This document shows, in pieces, positions 17,721 through 27,461 of a stretch of DNA of 64,000 bases. The notes under the pieces were generated by a model, which was not told the origin of the DNA, did no database searches, and saw nothing but the letters and a program-made list of their open reading frames with translations. A program made the position numbers and the translations under genes. Source of the stretch: Sulfobacillus acidophilus DSM 10332. Lineage in GTDB: Bacteria > Bacillota > Sulfobacillia > Sulfobacillales > Sulfobacillaceae. Numbering within the stretch: position 1 is the first letter of the stretch; each line of letters begins with the position of its first letter. The stretch covers positions 3,254,270 through 3,318,269 of the forward strand of contig CP003179.1 in NCBI GenBank assembly GCA_000237975.1, in the 5' to 3' direction.

Positions 17721-19124
17721 TTAATGCGCGCCCCGTTGCTGGAGCACCGCTGGAATCGTTTTGGCCAAAATCTTGAGATCGAGGGCTAACGACCAATGCT
17801 CGATGTATTCCATATCGAGCCGCATCCAATCCTGAAAGTCGATTTCGTTGCGCCCGGAGATTTGCCATAAACAGGTGATACCGGGACGAACCGACAACCG
17901 TTTGCGATAATCCTCGCCATATAACTTCACTTCGCTCGGTAAAGCCGGCCGCGGTCCCACCAAACTCATTTGGCCTACAAACACGTTAAACAGCTGCGGC
18001 AATTCATCGAGGCTGGTCCGCCGCAAGAAACGGCCGATGGGCGTCACCCGCGGATCATCCGGGATTTTAAATACCGGCCCCGACATCACATTCAAATGAG
18101 ACAGCTGGGCCTTCAACTCTTCCGCATTGGGCACCATCGTGCGAAATTTTAATAAGGGAAATGTGCGTCCGTTCAGCCCCACCCGCCGTTGAACAAAGAG
18201 GACCGGACTGTGGGGATCGTCCAATTTAATCGCTAAAGCAATGATCGCCATAATCGGGGCGGTGACCAAAATGGCCAAACCCGACAACACAATGTCGATC
18301 CCCCGCTTCACTAACGAACGCGACGTCTGGTGAGCCCAGGAGGCGTCGACCACCAACACCGAGTTTCCGTAAAAATCATAGAGCCGGGATCGATGGGCCA
18401 AGACCCCCATCTCGTCCAAAATCAGGCGGACCTCTTTCCCCTGCCGTCGCGCCATATCGATGACCGGCATCAAGACCTCGTCCGCCACAGGTAACGCAAT
18501 GACCACCGTGTCGACGACCGTAGACAAAATTAACTGATGAACCCGCGACACGCCCGCCGCACTTTCGTCCGGGTGCCCGAGTTCAATCGGAATCAAATCG
18601 ACGACGTGCATGCCGGCTTCGGGCACATGGGCCACCGTATCGGCAAAAATCCGGGCCCGCTTCGGGTAGCCGAGGACGATGAGCCGGCGCTGATCCCGAC
18701 CCGACAGCCGAAAATGCCCTAACGACAGTTTAATCGTCGCATGGACGCCGGTCTGTAAAAGCATCGCCGCGACCGGAAAGAGGACAAAAATCGCGCGGGA
18801 AAACCAGGTCGCTTTCAACACAAAAATGAGCAAGGCCAGCCCGATAGCACTTTCCACATTCGAAATGAACAGCATGACCATTTCGGCCGGCAATTGATTC
18901 CATCGCCGGGAATAGCCGCGAAAATTTAATTTCAGGGCCATCCAGGACGTAGCCAAGACCGCCACCGAAAACGAAAAATAATGGGACAGCAGCTGAACCG
19001 TGGCCACCCGGGGATTTAACCACGTCAGATAGGCATGCACCACCAGCAAATACGCGATGTAAGCCGCTCCCGTATCCACGAAAACGGCCAGTTCATCCCA
19101 CCGGTTTGTCCGTCCCCGGAACAT
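17721..19124 (-). CDS. Polyprenyl-phosphate sugar phosphotransferase (initiating)
   Basis: A 467-residue WbaP/WcaJ-type enzyme that loads the first sugar phosphate onto undecaprenyl phosphate to start exopolysaccharide repeat synthesis. There are four N-terminal membrane segments (about 10-135), a nucleotide-binding-like central part, one membrane segment near 275-295, and the catalytic domain: [50 protein letters not shown] and [13 protein letters not shown]. All signature blocks are intact. A GGGGAGG site precedes the ATG. A TATAAT box lies at about 19150 upstream, read leftwards. Confidence 0.93.
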   Translation of the reverse strand: MFRGRTNRWDELAVFVDTGAAYIAYLLVVHAYLTWLNPRVATVQLLSHYFSFSVAVLATSWMALKLNFRGYSRRWNQLPAEMVMLFISNVESAIGLALLIFVLKATWFSRAIFVLFPVAAMLLQTGVHATIKLSLGHFRLSGRDQRRLIVLGYPKRARIFADTVAHVPEAGMHVVDLIPIELGHPDESAAGVSRVHQLILSTVVDTVVIALPVADEVLMPVIDMARRQGKEVRLILDEMGVLAHRSRLYDFYGNSVLVVDASWAHQTSRSLVKRGIDIVLSGLAILVTAPIMAIIALAIKLDDPHSPVLFVQRRVGLNGRTFPLLKFRTMVPNAEELKAQLSHLNVMSGPVFKIPDDPRVTPIGRFLRRTSLDELPQLFNVFVGQMSLVGPRPALPSEVKLYGEDYRKRLSVRPGITCLWQISGRNEIDFQDWMRLDMEYIEHWSLALDLKILAKTIPAVLQQRGAH

Positions 19125-19288
19125 CGATTACCTCCCCTGATTCATTCTTTTTGATTATAATCCATATCATTCGATTCGTATGTCGTGAGATAATCCCAAT
19201 TTGATCTAACCCGTTCGGCGATTTGACACCAGCCCGGAATCTCGGCATGATGAGAACGAATTCCCGTGGGGAAGGGGGCGATCACCGC

Positions 19289-19747
19289 ATGACCGAACCA
19301 CGATTGACCCGGTACGTGGCCATTGCTGCCCTATTAGGGTTCTTGGCGTTGTTGAACCATATCTTTCTCTCTAATGCGGTCGGATTCGGCTATATCGCCA
19401 TCGTGCTGGCCGCCGCCATGCTCGTCACGGCATTTTTTGCCGGCCGGGCGGCTAAACTTCGGGGTGGCCACCCGGGGTGGTTTGGCGGGCTGATCGGCGC
19501 CATTTTCGGCCTGTTGGAAGGCTTTGACGCGTTTTTTAGTCATCTCAGCCGGCGTGACATCCGTTTAGAATTCGGGCGCGCCTTATCTGCCCAAAAAGTC
19601 GCGTTATTGCTCCACATGGCGAATTCCCCGGGCGCTCATCTAATGGCGGCTTTTGTCTCGATTTTGACGTTCGGGCTATTCGCTTTAATTGTCGGCTCAA
19701 TTGGAGGTTTTTATGTCAAAAAACCCGGCACCCCCGATCCCGTCTGA
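19289..19747 (+). CDS. Small membrane protein coupled to ABC transporter
   Basis: A 152-residue protein with four predicted membrane segments: about 8-28, 32-52, a Gly-rich one near 65-80, and 118-143. No family was recognised. The ATG at 19289 is preferred because GAAGGGGG precedes it at a good distance. Its 3' end overlaps the following MacB-like gene by 35 bases, so the two are probably translated together and may form one complex. It might be a DUF4199-like or other small integral protein; this is not established. Confidence 0.6.
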   Translation: MTEPRLTRYVAIAALLGFLALLNHIFLSNAVGFGYIAIVLAAAMLVTAFFAGRAAKLRGGHPGWFGGLIGAIFGLLEGFDAFFSHLSRRDIRLEFGRALSAQKVALLLHMANSPGAHLMAAFVSILTFGLFALIVGSIGGFYVKKPGTPDPV

Positions 19748-21740
19748 TCCGGTCATTTCGCTCCAAGACGTCGAAAAACGCTATCACCGGGGCGGTGAGG
19801 ATGTTCATGCCTTAAACGGCGTCACTTTTGACATTCCGGCGGGTCAATTTGTCGTCATTCTCGGGCCGTCGGGGGGCGGTAAATCCACCCTGCTGCATCT
19901 CATGGGCGGAATGGATCGCCCCAGTCACGGTTCGGTCGTGGTCCTGGGACGTAATCTGGAGTCCTTGACGTCTGACGGGCTTGCCGCGTATCGGCGCCGG
20001 GATGTCGGGTTTGTGTTTCAGTCGTTTCATCTTTTACCCGGTCTGACGGCCGAAGAAAATGTTGCGTTGCCCTTGCTCTTAGCCGGCACCCCGCTCAAAG
20101 AGCGTCAGTCCCGGGCTAATGCCTTATTGGCCCGGGTCGGTCTGGCCGATCGCGCCCATCATAAGCCCGGACAACTCTCAGGCGGTCAGGCCCAACGGGT
20201 GGCGGTCGCCCGTGCGTTAGCGGCGGATCCGCCGATTATCCTGGCCGACGAACCGACGGGCAACTTAGACAGCAAAAGCGGGCAAGAAATTATTGAATTA
20301 CTACGGAGCTTAGCCCATCAAGACGGGCGTACCGTCATTGTCGTCACCCACAATGAAGAATTTGCGCCGCTCGCCGATCGGGTTTTACGTGTCCGCGACG
20401 GCCAATTGATCAAAGACGACGTCAAACGTGTGCCCGAATCCCCCGAACGGCCCGGGCCGTTGTCGACCCGTCATGTGAGCTTCTTCGCATTGGTCCGCAT
20501 GGCGTGGTCCGCCATTACCCGGCGTATCGGTCGAGGGATCTTGACGGGATTGGGCATTGCCATCGGCGTCGCCGCCATGGTTCTTTTTATCGGCTTAGGC
20601 TCCGGATTAGAAGCCGGAGTGGTCAAAAACGTGACCGCCTTAGGCCCGTTGACCACGGTCAATGTCAGTCCTTCCGGAGGCCATAGTTCACCCTTTCAAC
20701 CGGCCGTCAGCCAAGGGCCGGTGAAACCGATTACGCCCGCAACCATCCAAGCCATCCGAAAAATTCCCGGGGTGCGCGGCGTCTATCTCAATTTGACGTA
20801 TTTTACTAACGCCCGCTTTCAAAATCGCAATACCACCATTGACTTTCTTTTACTCCCGCCCCCGTCGTTATGGAACGTTCCGAGTATCTTGCCCACCTTA
20901 GCGGCCGGCCGGGTCGGGTCGGGCGACCAGGATATCTTATTGTCCAAAACCATCGCCCAAGCGTTAGTCGGACCGGGTCACGCCCCTCGTACGATTTTAG
21001 GCCGTCATTTGACCGTCACGGTTCAAGCCATGACCGCCGGCTTATTTTCCGGAGGCCAGAGCATTTCGCCTCCCACCAAACGCATCCCGCCCCTCACCCT
21101 GACCATCACCGGACTCGTCTCGACGGCGGGAGTCGGATATCTCGCATATCCGCTGGGAGCCCGGTTGACGCCCGATTTTGTGCCCCCCGGTCAAGGCCAG
21201 ACATATCCCGGTCTGACCGTGATTACCGCTAATTTGAACCAAGTGACCCCCGTCGCCAATGCCATTCAAAAAATGGGCTATAGCACCACCACGCTCCAGC
21301 AGGCGCTCGGGACCATCGAAAAAAGCTTTTCGGTGATCGAAACCGCCTTGGGGGCCATCGGCGGCATTGCGCTGGTCGTGGCCGGCCTTATGATTGGGGT
21401 GGTCATGAGCATGGCCGTATTGGAGCGTCGCCGGGAAATCGGCGTGCTGAAAGCCGTAGGCGCCCGCCGACGGGATGTCTCTCGTCTCTTTTTAAGCGAG
21501 GCGGGCATCATCGGGTTCACGGGCGGCGTCGTGGGCGTGCTTTTGGGAGCCGGGGTGGGCCATATTATCGATTTCGCCTTGCGCCATACGACGGCCCAAC
21601 TGGGACCGATTTTTGTGTTACCGGTGTGGTTGATTGGGTTGGGGTTGGCGTTCGGGACCGGGGTGTCGGTTATTGCCGGAGCCATTCCCGCGTCTCATGC
21701 GGCCGGTCTCAATCCGGTCGACGCTTTACGAGACGAATAG
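19713..21740 (+). CDS. ABC transporter, ATPase-permease fusion (MacB-like)
   Basis: A 675-residue fusion. The ATPase domain (about 15-245) has GPSGGGKST, LSGGQAQRVAVARAL and ILADEPTGNLD. The permease part has a membrane segment near 275-295, an extracytoplasmic MacB_PCD domain to about 520, and an FtsX-type domain with three membrane segments at the end (VMSMAVLERRREIGVLKAVGARRRDV, an FtsX hallmark). This is the type VII ABC architecture, used in mechanotransmission or lipoprotein/peptide export. ATG 19713 is chosen for its GGAGG site; it lies inside the preceding gene. Confidence 0.9.
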   Translation: MSKNPAPPIPSDPVISLQDVEKRYHRGGEDVHALNGVTFDIPAGQFVVILGPSGGGKSTLLHLMGGMDRPSHGSVVVLGRNLESLTSDGLAAYRRRDVGFVFQSFHLLPGLTAEENVALPLLLAGTPLKERQSRANALLARVGLADRAHHKPGQLSGGQAQRVAVARALAADPPIILADEPTGNLDSKSGQEIIELLRSLAHQDGRTVIVVTHNEEFAPLADRVLRVRDGQLIKDDVKRVPESPERPGPLSTRHVSFFALVRMAWSAITRRIGRGILTGLGIAIGVAAMVLFIGLGSGLEAGVVKNVTALGPLTTVNVSPSGGHSSPFQPAVSQGPVKPITPATIQAIRKIPGVRGVYLNLTYFTNARFQNRNTTIDFLLLPPPSLWNVPSILPTLAAGRVGSGDQDILLSKTIAQALVGPGHAPRTILGRHLTVTVQAMTAGLFSGGQSISPPTKRIPPLTLTITGLVSTAGVGYLAYPLGARLTPDFVPPGQGQTYPGLTVITANLNQVTPVANAIQKMGYSTTTLQQALGTIEKSFSVIETALGAIGGIALVVAGLMIGVVMSMAVLERRREIGVLKAVGARRRDVSRLFLSEAGIIGFTGGVVGVLLGAGVGHIIDFALRHTTAQLGPIFVLPVWLIGLGLAFGTGVSVIAGAIPASHAAGLNPVDALRDE

Positions 21741-21766
21741 CCGGACGGGGCATCGGCCCCGTCCGG
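21741..21766. terminator. Bidirectional terminator
   Basis: A perfect 11-base stem, CCGGACGGGGC with GCCCCGTCCGG and loop ATCG, fills the gap between the MacB-like gene and the convergent epimerase gene. T-tracts are weak, but position and stability support a shared terminator. Confidence 0.7.
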
Positions 21767-22681
21767 TTAGTTGCGGTGCCGGAAATCTTCCCACGTCCGG
21801 GAGAGCCCTTCGTCCAGAGGGGTTTTGGCCCAAAATCCCCATGCCCCCGCCTTTTCGGTGGCTAACCGGCTAAACCGGATGTCACCCGCTCGGGGCGGCC
21901 CATATCGGGGCGCCGGCGAGCGGTCATTTTTCAGCTGCCGAAGCCGTTCCCACAGCTGGTTAATGGTGACCTCGCGGGCCGTTGCGACATTATAGACGTC
22001 TCCTTCCGCTTCGCCCAATCGATGTAAAAAGGCCTCGGCCACGTCGCCCACGAAAACAAAATCCCGCGTTTGTTGCCCGTCGCCGTCGATTTGGATCGGC
22101 TGCCCGCGCACTAAAGCTTCCGTGAAAATGGCCACCACCCCACCTTCCCCCTGGGTGCGTTGACGCGGTCCATAGACATTCGCCAAACGGAGGATGGTGG
22201 CCGGCACCTGGTGCACGCGGCGGTAGTAATCCACATATTGTTCCGCAATCCATTTATTCAGCCCGTAATGGGAAAATGGCGCCGGTATTTCCTCTTCCCG
22301 AAGCGGTAAACGCGGGTTATCGCCATAAACGGCGGCCGACGACGCCAGCCGAAATGCCCGGGCCCCCAAGTGCCGAGCCGCTTCGAGCGCCGCTACCGTA
22401 CCCAGCACATTAATGGCCGTATCGCGCATCGGCTCTTTTTCACTGACGGCCACATTGATTTGGGCTGCTAAATGAATGACGGCGTCGGCGGAACCGACGG
22501 CCGGAACCCATTGATCGAGATCCCGCACATCCGCCTTAAGGAGGAACACCCCCTCCGGAAGATTCTGGACGGATCCGGCCGATAAATCATCCACGACAAT
22601 CGGTTCCCAACCCCGCTCCAGTACTTTCTCGACCACGTGCGAGCCGATAAATCCGGCGCCCCCGGTAATGACGATTCGCAT
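21767..22681 (-). CDS. NAD-dependent sugar epimerase (UDP-glucose 4-epimerase-like)
   Basis: A 304-residue extended SDR protein. The NAD-binding motif GGAGFIGSH is at residues 7-15, the acidic residues ending strand 2 are VVDDLSAG, and the catalytic motif is YGLNKWIAEQY (YxxxK near 143). It would supply a nucleotide sugar such as UDP-galactose for the exopolysaccharide repeat. The start is the ATG at 22681, where MRIVITGGAGF begins; upstream residues in the longer frame are not family-like. It is the last gene of the leftward EPS operon. Confidence 0.9.
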   Translation of the reverse strand: MRIVITGGAGFIGSHVVEKVLERGWEPIVVDDLSAGSVQNLPEGVFLLKADVRDLDQWVPAVGSADAVIHLAAQINVAVSEKEPMRDTAINVLGTVAALEAARHLGARAFRLASSAAVYGDNPRLPLREEEIPAPFSHYGLNKWIAEQYVDYYRRVHQVPATILRLANVYGPRQRTQGEGGVVAIFTEALVRGQPIQIDGDGQQTRDFVFVGDVAEAFLHRLGEAEGDVYNVATAREVTINQLWERLRQLKNDRSPAPRYGPPRAGDIRFSRLATEKAGAWGFWAKTPLDEGLSRTWEDFRHRN

Positions 22682-22683
22682 GT

Positions 22684-23793
22684 TTACCGCCTTCCTTGGA
22701 TGACCCGTTGATACAGTGTCTGATAGGCGCGTGCCACCGCTTCCCACTTCAATGCCTCCGCCCGGATCCGTCCCTGCGCCGCCAACTTATGCGCCAGCGC
22801 CGGACTGACCGCCACCTGGTAGAGGGCTTCCACCCAGTCGTCCAGCGCATCCGGCGGCACCAGCACGGCACTGTCCTCGACCACCTCGGCCACCGCCGGG
22901 GTGTTGCCGGCCACAACCGGCACGCCCATCGCCAACGCTTGGGCCGGGGGCAAACCAAACCCTTCGTACCGCGAAGGAAACACAAAAATATCCGCCGCTT
23001 GGTAAAGCGCGACAATGTCCTCTCGGGCCAGATAGGGGGTGACAATCACGCGTTCTTGCAGTTTTTCGTCTGCAATCACCCGATGTACCGGCAAAAAATT
23101 GCGCGCTCCCACTAAAATAAGCTCTCCGTCTCCCAGCTTCTCGAACACCGGTCGCATCGCCCGTATCAATAGCGGCACGTTCTTCCGTTCATCGTAGCCG
23201 CCGACATATAAAAAACGGGGATGCCGCCGAAGGCCTAATCGGCGGATTATATGGTCTACCGTTTGGACCTCGGTGCCCTGAAAATACATCGGATGTACCC
23301 CGTTTAAAATGACGGTGACCCGATCCGTCAATTCGGGCATCACCGCGGCGATATCCCTCCGAGTCGCCTCGGAAATCGCCACCAAGGCGTCGGCTCGGGG
23401 CAAATGACGACGCACTTGGGCAAAATAGGCGTGTTCCCGCACGCGGTGCCGATATTCCGGCAAAATAAACGGAATCACGTCGTGGACGGTGACAACCGTC
23501 GGCACGGCCAGTTTCACCGGCGGATGCGCTAAATAGGGAATATGTAAACAGTCTGTCCCCGGCATAACCCGGCGCACGCCGTAGGTTTCCCACCACCACT
23601 TTTTCCAAGGCGTCAAGGGAGGACGCGGCGGCAAACCCAGACCCGGCTTGTCCGGCAGCAAGACGGCATCCGGTCGGCCCAGCCCGACGACGGAGACGCC
23701 CGCCCGTTGAAGCCCCCACACGAGTCCTTCAATATACTCTTCGGTCCCCGTGCGAAACTCGGCCATGGGGGATACGTCAATGGCAATATTCAA
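22684..23793 (-). CDS. Glycosyltransferase family 4
   Basis: A 369-residue GT-B enzyme that adds a sugar from a nucleotide donor to the lipid-linked repeat. The N-terminal part opens with MNIAIDVSPMAEFRTGTEEY. The C-terminal donor domain has FLYVGGYDERKNVPLLIRA, then the E-x7-E motif in FVFPSRYEGFGLPPAQALA. No membrane segment. It is joined by ATGA overlap to the upstream gene and followed after 2 bases by the epimerase. Confidence 0.9.
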   Translation of the reverse strand: MNIAIDVSPMAEFRTGTEEYIEGLVWGLQRAGVSVVGLGRPDAVLLPDKPGLGLPPRPPLTPWKKWWWETYGVRRVMPGTDCLHIPYLAHPPVKLAVPTVVTVHDVIPFILPEYRHRVREHAYFAQVRRHLPRADALVAISEATRRDIAAVMPELTDRVTVILNGVHPMYFQGTEVQTVDHIIRRLGLRRHPRFLYVGGYDERKNVPLLIRAMRPVFEKLGDGELILVGARNFLPVHRVIADEKLQERVIVTPYLAREDIVALYQAADIFVFPSRYEGFGLPPAQALAMGVPVVAGNTPAVAEVVEDSAVLVPPDALDDWVEALYQVAVSPALAHKLAAQGRIRAEALKWEAVARAYQTLYQRVIQGRR

Positions 23794-24932
23794 CCCCGGT
23801 CCCCGTCCTTTACCCGTGTCTCTAATCTTATCCTATCGTCCGGCGACTCGCGAGCCAACGCCCGTTTCATTAAAAGGGAAAACTCGTCCCGAAACCGATC
23901 GGTCCCAAACGCGAGAGCATGGCGGCGAATAAGCTCCGGATCCCAATTGACCCGATCGCCGGATTTAATCGCCTCGACGACCGCATCCACCGACTGCTCG
24001 GCAAAGAACCAGCCGGTTTCCCCCGGCTTTACGGTATCTAATACGCCTCCACGGCCAAAAGCAATTACCGGCCGACCGACGGCCTGCATTTCGACCGGCA
24101 CGATGCCAAAATCCTCTTCGCCCGGAAAAATAAGGGCTTTAGCCTCTTGCATCAACCGGATTTTCTCGGGTTCCGAAATCCGTCCCACAAATCGGACCGT
24201 GGGCCCGGCGAGCCGTTCCAAGGCTTTTCGCTCAGGCCCGTCGCCGGCCACCACCAAGGGCTCCCGCAAGCGATTGGCGGCTAAAACGGCCAGATCCACC
24301 CGCTTATAGCGGACCAACCGGGACAAGACGAGATAGTAGCGTCCGGGCACCGGATTGACCGTCAACCGATCGACCGCCACCGGGGGATAAATGACGGACG
24401 CGGACCGCCGATAGTGCTTTTGAATGCGCTGTTGCACCGTATGGGAATTCGCGACCATCACGTCGACCCGATCCGCGCTGAGGCGGTCCCAAAGCCTAAG
24501 ATAATGAAAGACGGGGCCCATCAACCGCCGGGTCAGGCCGCGCGCCTCCTCATGATAATAAACCGGATACAAATCCCAAGCGTAGCGCATGGGGGTATGA
24601 ACGTAGCTCACGTGCAGCGTTTCGGCGGGCGTCAGGACTCCCTTGGCGACCGCCGACGACGACGAAATCACGACATCATAGGCCCGCAAATCAAATTGTT
24701 CCATCGCATACGCCAAACCGGGCAGATAGCGGTTGTACCAACGGGTCGCCCGCGGCCAGCCTTGAACCAACGAGGGAATAATCTTTCGCTTTTGTAACGT
24801 CGGGCTCAGGGCGCGATAATCGACCACCCCGGTATAAATGGGGGCATCCGGATAGAGTTCGGCCAGCACTTCCAGCACCCGTTCGGCGCCCCCCATGGTC
24901 ACCAACCAATCATGGACTAACGCCACCCGCAT
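23790..24932 (-). CDS. Glycosyltransferase family 4
   Basis: A 380-residue GT-B enzyme. MRVALVHDWLVTMGGAERV is the N-terminal acceptor-domain strand and loop; HVSYVHTPMRYAWDLYP is typical of the WbdA/mannosyltransferase-like branch. The donor domain has YYLVLSRLVRYKRVDLAVLA and LIFPGEEDFGIVPVEMQAVG. The start is the ATG at 24932, 20 residues into the longest frame, because the protein fold begins there. The stop overlaps the next start by ATGA. Confidence 0.9.
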   Translation of the reverse strand: MRVALVHDWLVTMGGAERVLEVLAELYPDAPIYTGVVDYRALSPTLQKRKIIPSLVQGWPRATRWYNRYLPGLAYAMEQFDLRAYDVVISSSSAVAKGVLTPAETLHVSYVHTPMRYAWDLYPVYYHEEARGLTRRLMGPVFHYLRLWDRLSADRVDVMVANSHTVQQRIQKHYRRSASVIYPPVAVDRLTVNPVPGRYYLVLSRLVRYKRVDLAVLAANRLREPLVVAGDGPERKALERLAGPTVRFVGRISEPEKIRLMQEAKALIFPGEEDFGIVPVEMQAVGRPVIAFGRGGVLDTVKPGETGWFFAEQSVDAVVEAIKSGDRVNWDPELIRRHALAFGTDRFRDEFSLLMKRALARESPDDRIRLETRVKDGDRG

Positions 24933-24933
24933 C

Positions 24934-26373
24934 TTATCCCCGATCCTCTCGCCAGGACTCGGAAACCAGCCAGCCAATGGCCAAAGCCACAATCAAGGGA
25001 ACAATCACGCCATGGTCAATTAAAAAGTCGACCCAATTTTGGACGATAAACGCGACCGTCGTCCCGAAACCGCCCCAAGCCAGTGCCCACCGCCATTCGG
25101 TGCCCGCTGTGGGCAGCCGGCGCACTCCCTGAATCAGCGTTCGAATCCAACGCCATTCAATCCATATCCCCGCTAGAATACCGAGACCCCCCAAATCCGC
25201 CCCCCACTCCAAATAGAGATCGTGCGCCATGGGCGGAATCGCCGCCAATCCGGGAGGCCGATGAAGCGTAATATAGCGCTGAAACCCTCCCAGTCCTACT
25301 CCCAAGATGGGGTGATGAATAATGGCCCGAATCGCCGTTTGCCAAATCAGTAAACGCTGGTGGGTATCATAATGGCCGTTCGGGTTAAATACCGCCGTGA
25401 CACTGGACGTTAACCGTTCCAGCGTCGACTGATACGACAAGGAGACGGCCGAGTGACTCAGATTGGTCTTCCCGAGGAGATCAATCGCCAAAAATGCCGC
25501 CACCGGAATCAGAATGCCCGGGATGACCACCCGCCGGCCGATCCCCGACCACCCGCGGGTTAGAATCCAGGCCACCCCCATAAAAAATACGGCTCCGGCA
25601 TCGGCGACCCACGCCCCGCGGGAAAACGACGAAATCACCCCTAAGGCCACCGCCGTCAAGGCCACCCAAGCCCAAACATTCTTTCGCCAGGCAGGCGGAC
25701 CGGCCGCAATCCAGGCCAAAATCAACGGGAACGTATCCGCTTCAAACCCACCAAACGCATTCGGCTGGCCGAAGGTCGCGTCGGCCCGCACATGATGGAC
25801 ATCGACCACATTGGCGATAGGGCCCAACTGGAACAAAAATTGATAGACCCCGTCGAGGGCGAGCACCCCCGCCACGCCAAAAAGTGCCCATAGCACCACC
25901 TGCCAAGGCCGGCGTTCGGACCCTAAAGCCCGCAAAACCGCCGGCATGACCACAAAGAACTCCAGATACTCCAAAATCTTAATGACGGTTGTCGTCCGGG
26001 ACAGCGACACGCCAAGAGACAAAACGGCCAACCCCAACAATAATAGTAAGGGGGATCGATAATAGGGCGGAATCCATAACTTCCCCCAAGTTGTTCCCGA
26101 AAGCAGGCGTTTTCGATGCCGCCAAAAAAGCCACAAGCCTAAAATCATGGCCACCACATCAGATACGGCAATCCGATGATGATGAAACAAAATTTGCCAG
26201 GGAAAAGGCGCCGTCACAATATAGACGGCGGCTCCCCAGGCCAAGGACTCCCGAATGAGCCAAATCCCTCCGGCCAAGATCAAAACCGCCCCTAGGAGCG
26301 GATGACCGGTTTCAAGAGCCATGCCGACCGCCACCAGGAAAATGCCCCCGAGGAGGGGCGCGCGATCCCTCAT
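24934..26373 (-). CDS. O-antigen ligase/polymerase-like membrane protein (Wzy/WaaL type)
   Basis: A 479-residue protein with about 11 membrane segments. A large hydrophilic loop after residue 300 carries HPILGVGLGGFQRYI, and PMAHDLYLEWGADLGGLGI follows; both are hallmarks of the Wzy_C domain (the G-x-G-x-G and HN/HD-x-Y-L patterns). It would polymerise or transfer lipid-linked repeats outside the membrane. ATG 26373 overlaps the upstream stop by ATGA. No flippase (Wzx) gene is visible in this operon. Confidence 0.88.
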   Translation of the reverse strand: MRDRAPLLGGIFLVAVGMALETGHPLLGAVLILAGGIWLIRESLAWGAAVYIVTAPFPWQILFHHHRIAVSDVVAMILGLWLFWRHRKRLLSGTTWGKLWIPPYYRSPLLLLLGLAVLSLGVSLSRTTTVIKILEYLEFFVVMPAVLRALGSERRPWQVVLWALFGVAGVLALDGVYQFLFQLGPIANVVDVHHVRADATFGQPNAFGGFEADTFPLILAWIAAGPPAWRKNVWAWVALTAVALGVISSFSRGAWVADAGAVFFMGVAWILTRGWSGIGRRVVIPGILIPVAAFLAIDLLGKTNLSHSAVSLSYQSTLERLTSSVTAVFNPNGHYDTHQRLLIWQTAIRAIIHHPILGVGLGGFQRYITLHRPPGLAAIPPMAHDLYLEWGADLGGLGILAGIWIEWRWIRTLIQGVRRLPTAGTEWRWALAWGGFGTTVAFIVQNWVDFLIDHGVIVPLIVALAIGWLVSESWREDRG

Positions 26374-27461
26374 ACCGTCCCTCCTACTTCTTGATAGACT
26401 TCCCGCGTCTTTTGGGCGGCGTCTTCCCAGCGATAGCGGGCCGCCACGGCCGGCCCTTGGGCCGCCCGCGCCAGAAATTGCGGGTCGCCCTGCCAAGCGG
26501 CTAATAACCCTTCCGCGATGCCGGCAAAATCATGGGGTTCGGTAAACCAGGCCACTTCCTCGGCAACTTCCGCGAGCCCCCCGCGGCGGGTCGTAATCAC
26601 GGGGAGGCCGTAAGCCATCGCCTCCAATACCGGTAGCCCAAACCCTTCGTAAAAACTGGGGTAAACAAACGCCAACGCATGACGGTAGAGCGTTGCCAAA
26701 TCATCTTCCGACACATACCGTAAAAACGTGACTTGCCGGTCGAGTCCCAACCGAGATACCGTCGCCAGCGTCTCCTCGTACATCCAGCCCATCCGTCCGG
26801 CAATCACCAAAGGCGGCACATCCGAATGAAGGGCGGCCAACTCACGATATCCGCGCAGTAATCCGATAAAGTTTTTTCGGGGCTCGACCGTCCCCACCGC
26901 CAAAAAATAAGGCGGCGGCACTAACGGATCCGGCCGCGGCGTGCCGCGGTGTTTGACACCGTGGGGAATAATTCGGATCCGCTCCGGCGGTACCCGCAGA
27001 ACTTGTATTAAATCCTCTTTTGTCGCGCGGCTGGGCACGATAATACAATCCGCCCGGCTGACCGAACGTCCCATGAGCACCCGCTTTAACAGCGCCCGCT
27101 GCTTTTCGAAAAATTGGGGATATAAAAAGGCGACCAAATCGTGCACGGTCACCACGGTACGCGGTAATCGGCTTCTGACCGGCATTTGGTAATCCGGGAA
27201 ATGAGCTACGTCATACCCCGTCTCGCGCATCAGCCCCGCCAATCGGGTTTGCTCATAATAAAGCCGAGCCATACTGGATCCTAGCCGCCGATCCACGGTC
27301 AGCCGCGGAACCCCGAAGTCCGGCACATCCGGTGTCACAATCACCCGAAGATCGTCTTCATCCTGATATAATCGGTAGTAAGCGTCCAGTAACTGCGTCA
27401 CATATTGGCCCACCCCCGCCGCTTCCCGGTCGATCACCAATCCGTTCACCAAAACCCTCAT
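26370..27461 (-). CDS. Glycosyltransferase family 4
   Basis: A 363-residue GT-B enzyme starting MRVLVNGLVIDREAAGVGQY. Donor-domain motifs are FLAVGTVEPRKNFIGLLRGY and FVYPSFYEGFGLPVLEAMA. It is similar in plan to the protein encoded at 22684-23793, including the TVVTVHDLVAFLYP segment, and the two may be old paralogues. The start at 27461 overlaps the stop of the upstream gene by ATGA. Confidence 0.9.
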   Translation of the reverse strand: MRVLVNGLVIDREAAGVGQYVTQLLDAYYRLYQDEDDLRVIVTPDVPDFGVPRLTVDRRLGSSMARLYYEQTRLAGLMRETGYDVAHFPDYQMPVRSRLPRTVVTVHDLVAFLYPQFFEKQRALLKRVLMGRSVSRADCIIVPSRATKEDLIQVLRVPPERIRIIPHGVKHRGTPRPDPLVPPPYFLAVGTVEPRKNFIGLLRGYRELAALHSDVPPLVIAGRMGWMYEETLATVSRLGLDRQVTFLRYVSEDDLATLYRHALAFVYPSFYEGFGLPVLEAMAYGLPVITTRRGGLAEVAEEVAWFTEPHDFAGIAEGLLAAWQGDPQFLARAAQGPAVAARYRWEDAAQKTREVYQEVGGTV